From contig JANPEZ010000033.1 in NCBI GenBank assembly GCA_031423155.1, positions 1 through 64,000 of the forward strand: a DNA stretch of 64,000 nucleotides, written 5' to 3'. The position numbers and the translations under genes were made by a program. The stretch is from JANPEZ01 sp031423155. GTDB taxonomy: Bacteria > Actinomycetota > UBA4738 > HRBIN12. Each line of letters begins with the position of its first letter. The first letter of the stretch is position 1. The notes below the pieces were generated by a model. The model was not told where the DNA came from and did no database searches. It worked only from the letters and a program-made list of their open reading frames with translations. Below are positions 1 to 6,495 of this stretch, in pieces.

Positions 1-14
1 TGGGCTGCGCCACG

Positions 15-953
15 TCAGGCTCTCGGATGGCTCTGCTCGTACGCGTCGAACAACCGCGATCTGGATACATGCGTGTAGCGCTGCGTCGTGGCCACGCTCG
101 CGTGACCGAGAAGCTCCTGTACGGCCCTGATGTCAGCCCCTCCTTCAAGCAGATGGGTTGCGAACGAGTGCCGCAACGTGTGCGGACTCACCCGCCGCCC
201 AGGCAGCAGACGTTCACCATATCGTCTCACCATCGCGCGGATGTCGCGCTCGGAGAAGGGCCGCCTGCGCCTGTTGAAGAAGACTGACGGGGAGGCCTCG
301 GGCGCCATCGTTGACCTGCCCCTACTCAGGTAGTCCTCGATGGCCTCGATCGCGTAGTCCGACATCGGGACCTCGCGCTCCTTGGACCCCTTGCCAAGCA
401 CTAGAACACGCCCCCGATCGAGGTCGATCCTGTCCAGGGTGAGGCCCGCGACCTCACCCACCCGGAGGCCCGATCCGTACATCAGCTCGAGAACGGCGCG
501 GTCGCGCAACACGAGGGCCCGGTCGAAGTCGCTCAGGTCCTCCGAGCCTTCCGCAGAAGGCGCCTCGGACAGCTCTGATGCCTCCCGGGCGCGCAGAACG
601 GTCGGCAGCCTGTTCACGACTTTGGGCCGACCGAGCAGTGCGGCCGTATCCGTCTCTACCAGGCCTCGCGCGTAGGCCCACCGGTAGAACGTATGTATGG
701 CACCGACCCGACGCGCGATCGACGCCCGCGCGTAGCCGAGGGTGTCCTGCTGCGCGAGGAACCTGCGAAGCAGCGGGTAGTCCGTCCCCGCGAGCGAGGT
801 GCCGTTGCGGTGAAGGAAGACGGCGAGCTGCGTCAGATCGCGCCTGTAAGCGGCGACGGTGTTCGGCGACAACCTGCGCTCCAACCCGAGGTGGGAGGCG
901 AAGCTCTCTATGAAAGACGCCTCGGACGAGGGAAGAGCGTCCTTGGTTGCCAC
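15..953 (-). CDS. xerC: Tyrosine recombinase XerC/XerD family
   Basis: 312 residues, the usual size for XerC/D, which resolve chromosome dimers at dif during division. An N-terminal SAM-like core-binding domain (about residues 10-100) precedes the catalytic domain. The catalytic set is visible: Arg in GLRVGEVAGL, Lys in GKGSKERE, HTLRHSFATHLL (H-x-x-R), then LLGHASVATTQRYTHV with the second His and the nucleophilic Tyr. The GTG start at 953 has a strong ribosome binding site (AAGGAAGGAACCA) just upstream. Its place next to dprA, comM and yraN is the conserved actinobacterial order, which argues for the housekeeping XerC rather than a phage integrase. Confidence 0.93.
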   Translation of the reverse strand: MATKDALPSSEASFIESFASHLGLERRLSPNTVAAYRRDLTQLAVFLHRNGTSLAGTDYPLLRRFLAQQDTLGYARASIARRVGAIHTFYRWAYARGLVETDTAALLGRPKVVNRLPTVLRAREASELSEAPSAEGSEDLSDFDRALVLRDRAVLELMYGSGLRVGEVAGLTLDRIDLDRGRVLVLGKGSKEREVPMSDYAIEAIEDYLSRGRSTMAPEASPSVFFNRRRRPFSERDIRAMVRRYGERLLPGRRVSPHTLRHSFATHLLEGGADIRAVQELLGHASVATTQRYTHVSRSRLFDAYEQSHPRA

Positions 954-1006
954 TGGTTCCTTCCTTCAGACGGGCGGTCTCCTTGTATCAGCCGATGGTC
1001 GGGCGT

Positions 1007-2146
1007 TCAAGCTTCGGTCGCCTCGAGTGCCTGAGGCGACGCCGCGAGGCGGCGCTCGAACCTGCCGCCGACGCTACGGACGAGTCCGGCCAGCTCGAGG
1101 CGGATCAGCACCGCGACGGCCTCTGGAACGCTCAGACCGGTCGAGGCCGCGATGGTTTCGGGCAGCACCGAACCGTCGACGACTTCGAAGACGACCCTCT
1201 CCGCCTCGTCGAGACCGTGGGGCGGCGGCGCCACGGAGTAGGCCCGCCCGTACCCGAGATCCTCGAGAAGGTCGGCGGATCCTCGGATCATCGTGGCGCC
1301 CTCTCGGATCAGCCGAAGCGGCGCTGCCGAGAGCGGGCTCGTCACCGGGCCCGGCACGGCGAAGACGGACCGGCCAAGGTCGAGCGCATGCTCGACCGAG
1401 ATCAGCGAACCGCTCCGTTCTGCTCCCTCCACGACGACCAGGGCCTCTGCCAGCGCGACGACTATCCGGTTGCGCGCGGGAAAGTGGAACGGCATCGGCC
1501 GGGTCCCGGGCGGGTACTCGCTGACGAGCGCGCCGGCTTCGGCCATCTTCGCGAGCAGCTCGGCGTTCCCCGGTGGATAGACGACGTCCAGACCGCAGCC
1601 GAGAACAGCGATCGTATCTCCGCGGCCGGCCAGCGCCCCCCGATGCGACGCGGAATCGATCCCCGCCGCCGCCCCACTCACGACTGCGACACCAGCGCCC
1701 GCCGAACCTCTGCCGAGTTCGGTCGCGACTTCCTTGCCGAGCGCGGTGCACCTTCGCGCGCCGACGATAGCAACCCGAGGCGTTATGGCCCATAGTGGGC
1801 GGCCCTTGACGAACAGACCAACGGGAGGGTCGGCCAGATCCTCCAGGTCGGGCGGGTATTCCTGTTCGCCGCAGGCCACGAGCCGAGCGCCCATGGCGTG
1901 CGTTGCATCGAGAACCGCAGCCGCATCCGTATCCGCCGCGTATCGGCGATCCGCCTGGCTTCCGGCCCGCCCCGCCCGCACGGCGGCCACGCAACCTGCC
2001 GCCGTCCCCACATCGTGGGCGAGCGCATGGAGCTTGCGCGGCAGGAGGCCGGCGAGCCCCAACAAGAGCGCGACCGCCTGCCGGTTCTCCTCGCCATCTG
2101 AGAAGCCGGTGGGCCAGCCGCTGGGAACGTCACTCTCAGCCGGCAT
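1007..2146 (-). CDS. dprA: DNA-processing protein DprA (Smf)
   Basis: 379 residues. The central Rossmann-like fold carries the family signature VAIVGARRCTALGKEVA (about residue 125) and VVSGAAAGIDSASHRGAL, followed by LGCGLDVVYPPGN and SEYPPGTRPMPFHFPARNR. DprA loads RecA on incoming single-stranded DNA during transformation. A C-terminal winged-helix region (about 300-370) is present. The ATG start overlaps the end of comM by 11 bases, so the two are translationally coupled. In most actinobacteria the gene is kept even where competence is not known, so its role here is inferred only from family. Confidence 0.93.
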   Translation of the reverse strand: MPAESDVPSGWPTGFSDGEENRQAVALLLGLAGLLPRKLHALAHDVGTAAGCVAAVRAGRAGSQADRRYAADTDAAAVLDATHAMGARLVACGEQEYPPDLEDLADPPVGLFVKGRPLWAITPRVAIVGARRCTALGKEVATELGRGSAGAGVAVVSGAAAGIDSASHRGALAGRGDTIAVLGCGLDVVYPPGNAELLAKMAEAGALVSEYPPGTRPMPFHFPARNRIVVALAEALVVVEGAERSGSLISVEHALDLGRSVFAVPGPVTSPLSAAPLRLIREGATMIRGSADLLEDLGYGRAYSVAPPPHGLDEAERVVFEVVDGSVLPETIAASTGLSVPEAVAVLIRLELAGLVRSVGGRFERRLAASPQALEATEA

Positions 2147-3674
2147 CGGCGAGCCCTTCGTCCTGCGGTGCGGTTCCTCTGTACGAGAGCGCCTCGGCCA
2201 GATACTCGGCTTCCACGACCTGGGCGCCGCACAGATCGGCGATGGTCTGAGAGACCTTGATCGCGCGGTCGAAGCCGCGGCCCGTCAGCGCGAAGGTCTC
2301 GACCGCCTGGGCGAGCAGGCTCTGGGCCTCCGAGGACATGACGGTGATCCTGCGGGCGAACGGGCCGGGCAGGTGCGCGTTGCAGGCCACGCCTATCCCC
2401 TCGTACCGCCGGCGCTGCCGCTCGCGCGCGGCGCAGACCCTCTCGCGGATCGACGCCGATGACTCCCCCGGATCCTCACCCAGCAACTCATGCTTCGTCA
2501 GGCGAGGGATCGTCAGTCGGATGTCCACGCGATCGAGCAATGGCCCCGACATCTTTCCCGAATACTGTTCGCGGCGAGCATCACCACAGCGGCAGACGCG
2601 CTTCGAGTCACCGGCGAACCCGCAGGGACACGGATTGGCCGCCGCAACCAACGTGAACCGCGACGGGAACTCGATCGACCCCAAAGCGCGGGTGATCACC
2701 ACTCGCCCATCCTCGAGCGGTTGCCGCAGCCCCTCGAGGGCGTCTCGACGGAATTCGGTCAGCTCATCGAGGAACAGCACACCGCGATGGGCCAGCGACA
2801 CTTCCCCAGGCCGAAGGAAGCCGCTGCCGCCTCCGAGTAGGCCCGCGACCGACAGCGAGTGATGGGGTGAACGGAAAGGCCTGGAGGTCAACATGCCGCG
2901 TCCCGAAAGCAGGCCCGCGACCGAATGCAGCTGCGTTGCCTCGAGCGCCTCCTCGCGTGACAACGGAGGAAGGATGGTCGCCAATCGGCGCGCGAGCATC
3001 GTCTTGCCAGCCCCCGGAGAGCCGATCATCAGAACGTTGTGACCGCCGGCCGCAGCGACCTCGAGCGCCCGCCGCGCCTGAGCCTGTCCCCTGATCTCGG
3101 AGAAGTCGACCGCCGAACCCTCTTCGGCCGGACCGTCCTCCGCCTCGACGACCGGCGGCTCCCAGGTCCCGCGCAGGAAGCCTGCGACCTCTGCCAGTGA
3201 CGCCGCTGCAACGACGCGCAGGCCCTCGATCTGCGAGGCCTCGGCGGCGTTGGCCGATGGAACGATCACACCCTCCATGCCCCCGCGAGCCGCGGCGATC
3301 GCCACGGACAAGATGCCCGGCGTCGAGATGAGCTCGCCCTTCAAGGACAACTCCCCGGCCAAGACGTAGCGATCGAGCAACTTCGAGGGCACCTGCGCAG
3401 TCGCCGCTAGCACCACCGTCGCGACTGGGAGGTCCAGGCCCGGACCCTCCTTGCGTAGAGTGCCCGGAGAAAGGTTCACGACGACCCGGCGAAGGGGCCA
3501 CTCGAAGCCGGAGGCCTCGACCGCCGGGCGGATCCTGTCCCGCGCGTCTTGCACCGCCGCACCCGGCAGACCCGTGAGGATCAGCGATGGGAGCCCCCGG
3601 CCGACGTGCGCCTCCACCGTGACGGCGTGTCCACCGACTCCCAGGACGGTTACCCCTATGACCCTTCCGTACAT
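2136..3674 (-). CDS. comM: YifB/ComM family magnesium-chelatase-like AAA ATPase
   Basis: 512 residues from the ATG at 3674, which gives the family-typical N-terminus MYGRVIGVTVLGVGGHAV. An upstream GTG at 3698 would add 8 residues but lacks support; the ATG sits 7 bases after a TAGCTT box. Domains: N-terminal ChlI-like domain (1-170), AAA+ ATPase with Walker A GSPGAGKTMLARRL and Walker B LFLDELTEF, a Cys-rich loop (CPCGFAGDSKRVCRC) and a C-terminal Mg-chelatase domain. ComM is a hexameric helicase that promotes branch migration in natural transformation. It overlaps dprA downstream. Confidence 0.93.
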   Translation of the reverse strand: MYGRVIGVTVLGVGGHAVTVEAHVGRGLPSLILTGLPGAAVQDARDRIRPAVEASGFEWPLRRVVVNLSPGTLRKEGPGLDLPVATVVLAATAQVPSKLLDRYVLAGELSLKGELISTPGILSVAIAAARGGMEGVIVPSANAAEASQIEGLRVVAAASLAEVAGFLRGTWEPPVVEAEDGPAEEGSAVDFSEIRGQAQARRALEVAAAGGHNVLMIGSPGAGKTMLARRLATILPPLSREEALEATQLHSVAGLLSGRGMLTSRPFRSPHHSLSVAGLLGGGSGFLRPGEVSLAHRGVLFLDELTEFRRDALEGLRQPLEDGRVVITRALGSIEFPSRFTLVAAANPCPCGFAGDSKRVCRCGDARREQYSGKMSGPLLDRVDIRLTIPRLTKHELLGEDPGESSASIRERVCAARERQRRRYEGIGVACNAHLPGPFARRITVMSSEAQSLLAQAVETFALTGRGFDRAIKVSQTIADLCGAQVVEAEYLAEALSYRGTAPQDEGLADAG

Positions 3675-3681
3675 GGCCGCG

Positions 3682-3687
3682 AAGCTA
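3682..3687 (-). promoter_or_regulatory. -10 box TAGCTT for leaderless comM
   Basis: TAGCTT lies exactly 7 bases before the comM ATG at 3674, with no ribosome binding site between. This is the spacing expected when transcription begins at or next to the start codon. Same arrangement as at trmD, metB and crp in this window. Confidence 0.5.
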
Positions 3688-3732
3688 GCGATCGGCACCG
3701 ACAGGCAGAGAACATGGGTAGTCTGCTACAGA

Positions 3733-4092
3733 CTAGAAGGCGTCTTCGTAGAGTTCTACTCCGGGGATGCCACCCGAGACGCGCGCAACGCTGGCGACAT
3801 CGAACCTGATCGAGGAGGGCCGCGCCCGCTCAGCCTGCAGGAACAACTCGGCCAGCTGCCGCAGCTTCCTCTGTTTGGTCCAGGTGACGGCCTCGTAGCC
3901 ACCTCCGAAGGAAGCGCTCGTGCGGGTCTTGACCTCGCAGAAGACCAGAAGGTCGCCGCGGGAAACGACAAGGTCTATCTCGCCGGCCCTGCAACGCCAG
4001 TTACGGGCAACCTCGGTGAATCCGAGGGAGAGGTAGAGCGAGAGCGCGGCCTCTTCTCCGGCTCTGCCGCGTTCGCTGCGGATGTCACCCAT
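3733..4092 (-). CDS. yraN: UPF0102/YraN family nuclease-fold protein
   Basis: 119 residues from the ATG at 4092. The family pattern is clear: GRAGEEAALSLYLSLGF, RNWRCRAGEIDLVVSRGDLLVFCEVKTRT, which holds the E...D...E-x-K set of a PD-(D/E)XK nuclease fold. YraN proteins are widespread next to rnhB and comM; their biochemical role is poorly defined, though a Holliday-junction-resolvase-like fold is known. An upstream GTG at 4098 is possible, but a TAGCGT box 6 bases before the ATG favours 4092 and a leaderless message. Lies between DUF2469 and comM as in Mycobacterium. Confidence 0.9.
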   Translation of the reverse strand: MGDIRSERGRAGEEAALSLYLSLGFTEVARNWRCRAGEIDLVVSRGDLLVFCEVKTRTSASFGGGYEAVTWTKQRKLRQLAELFLQAERARPSSIRFDVASVARVSGGIPGVELYEDAF

Positions 4093-4098
4093 GCGCAC

Positions 4099-4104
4099 AC
4101 GCTA
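4099..4104 (-). promoter_or_regulatory. -10 box TAGCGT for leaderless yraN
   Basis: TAGCGT with a 6-base gap to the yraN ATG at 4092; there is no ribosome binding site in the gap. Confidence 0.42.
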
Positions 4105-4124
4105 GTGCGCGCCTACGACATCAC

Positions 4125-4433
4125 TTAGGTCTCGGGGACGGTGGTGGGCTCGTCTCGACGGGACAGCTCCTCCACGTTGACGTCGCGGCGGGTCATGACG
4201 CGCACGGAGGAGACGAAGCGCGCGGGGCGGAACATGTCCCAGACCCAAGCGTCGGTCAGATCGACCTGGACCCAGCCGTCCTGCTGAGGGTGGACCTCGA
4301 CCCCGTTCGCCAGGTAGAACCGGCGTTCGGTCTCGATGACATAGGTGAACATCGGAAGGACGTCGCGGTACTCGCGATACAACTCGAGTTCGCGCTCTTC
4401 CTCGAAGCGTTCTATGTCGTCTTCGTTCATCAC
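4125..4433 (-). CDS. DUF2469 family protein
   Basis: 102 residues. The N-terminus is a charged helix (NEDDIERFEEERELELYREY) followed by DVLPMFTYVIETERRFYLAN, the hallmark of DUF2469, a family nearly confined to Actinomycetota and found directly after rnhB. Function unknown. No signal peptide, membrane segment or Cys. A GTG at 4433 has GAGAGGA 7 bases upstream; an ATG one codon later is an alternative. The gene is useful mainly as a taxonomic marker for this window. Confidence 0.88.
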   Translation of the reverse strand: MMNEDDIERFEEERELELYREYRDVLPMFTYVIETERRFYLANGVEVHPQQDGWVQVDLTDAWVWDMFRPARFVSSVRVMTRRDVNVEELSRRDEPTTVPET

Positions 4434-4445
4434 CCGGCCATCCTC

Positions 4446-5099
4446 TCACGCATCCAGAACAGAGACAGAGGCAGGCACGCCCAGTCCCGGCAGCGGTGAC
4501 TGGCCGACCCCTTGGAAGGAGAGACGGTGGACGGCGGTGGGACCCAGCTCGGCGATGGCCGCAAGGTGCTCGGCGCTGCCGTAGCCCTTGTTGCGGTCGA
4601 AGCCGAACTCGGGGAAGCGCTTGTGCATGCGCAGCATGATCTTGTCGCGGGTCACCTTCGCCAGGATCGATGCGGCCGCGACGCTGAGGGTAACCGCATC
4701 GCCCTTCTTGATCGACAGGCTGGGACAGGGCATACGCGGCACGGGGAACCCGTCCGTCAGCGCGTAGTCGGGAACCGGGTCTAGCGAGCGAACCGCCCGC
4801 CGGAGTAGCGCGATGTTCGACTTGTGCAGGCCGCGCCGGTCGATCGCGGCCGACTCGACGCGGCAGACCGCGTAAGCAAGGGCCCCTTCGACGATGCGCT
4901 CGTAGGCCTCTTCGCGCTGGTGGGCGGTGAGCTGTTTGGAATCGCGGATCCCATCGCTTTCGAAATCCTGAGGAAGAACAACGGCCGCGGCGACCATCGG
5001 GCCGGCGAGCGCTCCTCGGCCAGCCTCGTCGACACCCGCGACGCGCTCGAACCCCTGGGCTCGCAGGCTGCGTTCGTACCGCGCGAGGTCGACGATCAG
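4446..5099 (-). CDS. rnhB: Ribonuclease HII, probable CTG start
   Basis: 217 residues. RNase HII removes ribonucleotides and RNA primers from DNA. The first ATG (4997) falls inside the active-site motif and cannot be the start: the frame continues upstream and encodes AGVDEAGRGALAGPM with the catalytic Asp-Glu. The only good start is CTG at 5099, preceded by GGAGGG with 5 bases spacing and overlapping the lepB stop as CTGA. From there the protein begins LIVDLARYERSLRAQGF. Further acidic residues lie in SDGIRDSKQL, ALTDGFP and KGDAVTLSVAAASILAKVTRD. Length then matches the family. Confidence 0.9.
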   Translation of the reverse strand: MIVDLARYERSLRAQGFERVAGVDEAGRGALAGPMVAAAVVLPQDFESDGIRDSKQLTAHQREEAYERIVEGALAYAVCRVESAAIDRRGLHKSNIALLRRAVRSLDPVPDYALTDGFPVPRMPCPSLSIKKGDAVTLSVAAASILAKVTRDKIMLRMHKRFPEFGFDRNKGYGSAEHLAAIAELGPTAVHRLSFQGVGQSPLPGLGVPASVSVLDA

Positions 5100-5821
5100 T
5101 TGAGCCCTCCCATGTCGGATGCGGGCCAGATCACCACGAAGGCCTCTCCGATGACCTTGTCGATGGGCACGAAGCCGAGTCCTCCCCCCGGGCAGACGCT
5201 ATCGTTCGACGCCGGGTATCGAGAATCGCACGAGTTCGATCTGTTGTCGCCCAAGACGAACAGATCGCCGGCCGGCACTTGGAAGGGTCCGAACGGACGG
5301 ACATCAGGCGGGCCCACCAGGTATGGCTCATCGAGCTTCACCCCGTCTACGAAGACACGGCCGTTGTGCATCTCGACGGTCTCGCCCGGCAGACCGATCA
5401 CGCGCTTGATGAAGTCCTCTTCGGCAGGCTTGGCCAGGCCGAAACCCTCCCCCAGCCAGCGGACGATACCGCCGACCAGGCCTTGGCTCGCGTGTGGGTC
5501 GGGATGAGGATCGGAGAACACGATGATGTCGCCGCGGTGAACGTCGCGGAACCGGTAGACGAGCCGGTTGACCAGAACCCGGTCCCCCACCTTGAGCGTG
5601 GGCACCTTCGACTCGGACGGGATGTAGAAAGCCTGAACCAGGAAGGTCTTCAGCAGCGTGGCGAAGACGAGTGCAACCAGGATCAGTACGGGCAGTTCCT
5701 TCAGGAATCCCTTGAGGGAGTCGTCTCTCCTGCGCTTCTTGCGCCGAGCAAAGGAACGGCCCTGTCGAACGGGGCTCGAACCGTCAGGCTCGGCGTCAGA
5801 GCCCGGCGGAGACTGGGACAT
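5096..5821 (-). CDS. lepB: Signal peptidase I
   Basis: 241 residues. A cytoplasmic basic segment (ARRKKRRRDD) precedes one membrane helix (about 35-60, LPVLILVALVFATLLKTFLV), then the S26 catalytic domain outside the membrane. Box B reads IPSESKVPTL: the nucleophilic Ser is there but the usual Met after it is Lys. The general base Lys is in FIKRVIGLPGETV, and box E is LGDNRSNSCDSR. The enzyme cleaves signal peptides of exported proteins, such as the TolB/RTX protein of this window. Its ATG overlaps the rplS stop by one base; rnhB overlaps its stop. Confidence 0.93.
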   Translation of the reverse strand: MSQSPPGSDAEPDGSSPVRQGRSFARRKKRRRDDSLKGFLKELPVLILVALVFATLLKTFLVQAFYIPSESKVPTLKVGDRVLVNRLVYRFRDVHRGDIIVFSDPHPDPHASQGLVGGIVRWLGEGFGLAKPAEEDFIKRVIGLPGETVEMHNGRVFVDGVKLDEPYLVGPPDVRPFGPFQVPAGDLFVLGDNRSNSCDSRYPASNDSVCPGGGLGFVPIDKVIGEAFVVIWPASDMGGLN

Positions 5822-6351
5822 CAGCCTTCGGCGTTCGCCTCGTCGGCCGGCTCCCCGGAGGACTCGGTCTCCTCGGCGGATCCTTGCGAAGCCTCTGGAG
5901 TCTCGTCTGCCTCGGCTGCATCGATGGCCTCTTCGGGCTCATCGGGTTCCTCGTCGGGCGCCATGGCCTCTTCGAGGGCGGCGGCAGCGGCGGCGAGCTT
6001 GGCCTCGTCGACCCGGCGCTCCTTGATACGCGCCTTCTTGCCTCGAAGATCGCGCAGGTAGTAGAGCTTGGCTCGGCGCACGGCGCCGCGGCTGACGATC
6101 TCGAGCTTGGCGATCGATGGTGAGTGCAGCGGGAAGGTACGTTCGACGCCGACGTTGAAGGAGATCTTGCGGACGGTGAAGGTCTCCCGCAGTCCCCCGT
6201 TCTGCCTGCGGATCACGACGCCCTGGAATACCTGGACGCGCTCGCGGGTACCCTCAACCACCCGCACGTGCACCTTGACGGTGTCTCCGGGACGGAAATC
6301 GGGGATGTCCTTGCGCAGGTAGGACAGCTCGACGACATCGGTCTTGTTCAT
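5821..6351 (-). CDS. rplS: 50S ribosomal protein L19 with acidic C-terminal tail
   Basis: 176 residues from ATG 6351 (MNKTDVVELSYLRKDIPDF). The open frame extends far upstream but that part is not L19-like. The L19 core covers about residues 1-115 (PGDTVKVHVRVVEGTRERVQ, FQGVVIRR, VRRAKLYYLRDLRGKKARIKE). Residues about 125-176 form a low-complexity tail rich in Glu, Ala, Asp and Pro that ordinary L19 (about 115 residues) lacks. First gene of a run rplS-lepB-rnhB-DUF2469. Confidence 0.93.
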   Translation of the reverse strand: MNKTDVVELSYLRKDIPDFRPGDTVKVHVRVVEGTRERVQVFQGVVIRRQNGGLRETFTVRKISFNVGVERTFPLHSPSIAKLEIVSRGAVRRAKLYYLRDLRGKKARIKERRVDEAKLAAAAAALEEAMAPDEEPDEPEEAIDAAEADETPEASQGSAEETESSGEPADEANAEG

Positions 6352-6361
6352 GAAGGGACCC

Positions 6362-6367
6362 AGGATA
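6362..6367 (-). promoter_or_regulatory. -10 box TATCCT for rplS
   Basis: TATCCT lies 10 bases before the rplS ATG; the leader would be about 3 bases. The 144-base gap to the divergent metalloprotease gene at 6496 must also hold that gene's promoter, for which I see no clear box. Confidence 0.35.
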
Positions 6368-6495
6368 CCAGCGGGGTCGCGAGCCCCCGGGCGGCTCTTC
6401 GGACTCCGCCTCGGAGGGTGGCGGGCTGCCGCTCGATAGGTGACAATCGCGCACTGGCGCGCCGAGGTCTTCACGGCGCGTGACGAAGGGGGCCC

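Noticed and set aside
15..953. Phage or island integrase
   Set aside because: Order with dprA, comM and yraN is the housekeeping xerC locus, and no att-like repeat or phage gene is nearby.
4446..4997. rnhB annotated from its first ATG
   Set aside because: That start lies inside AGVDEAGRGALAGPM and would remove catalytic residues.
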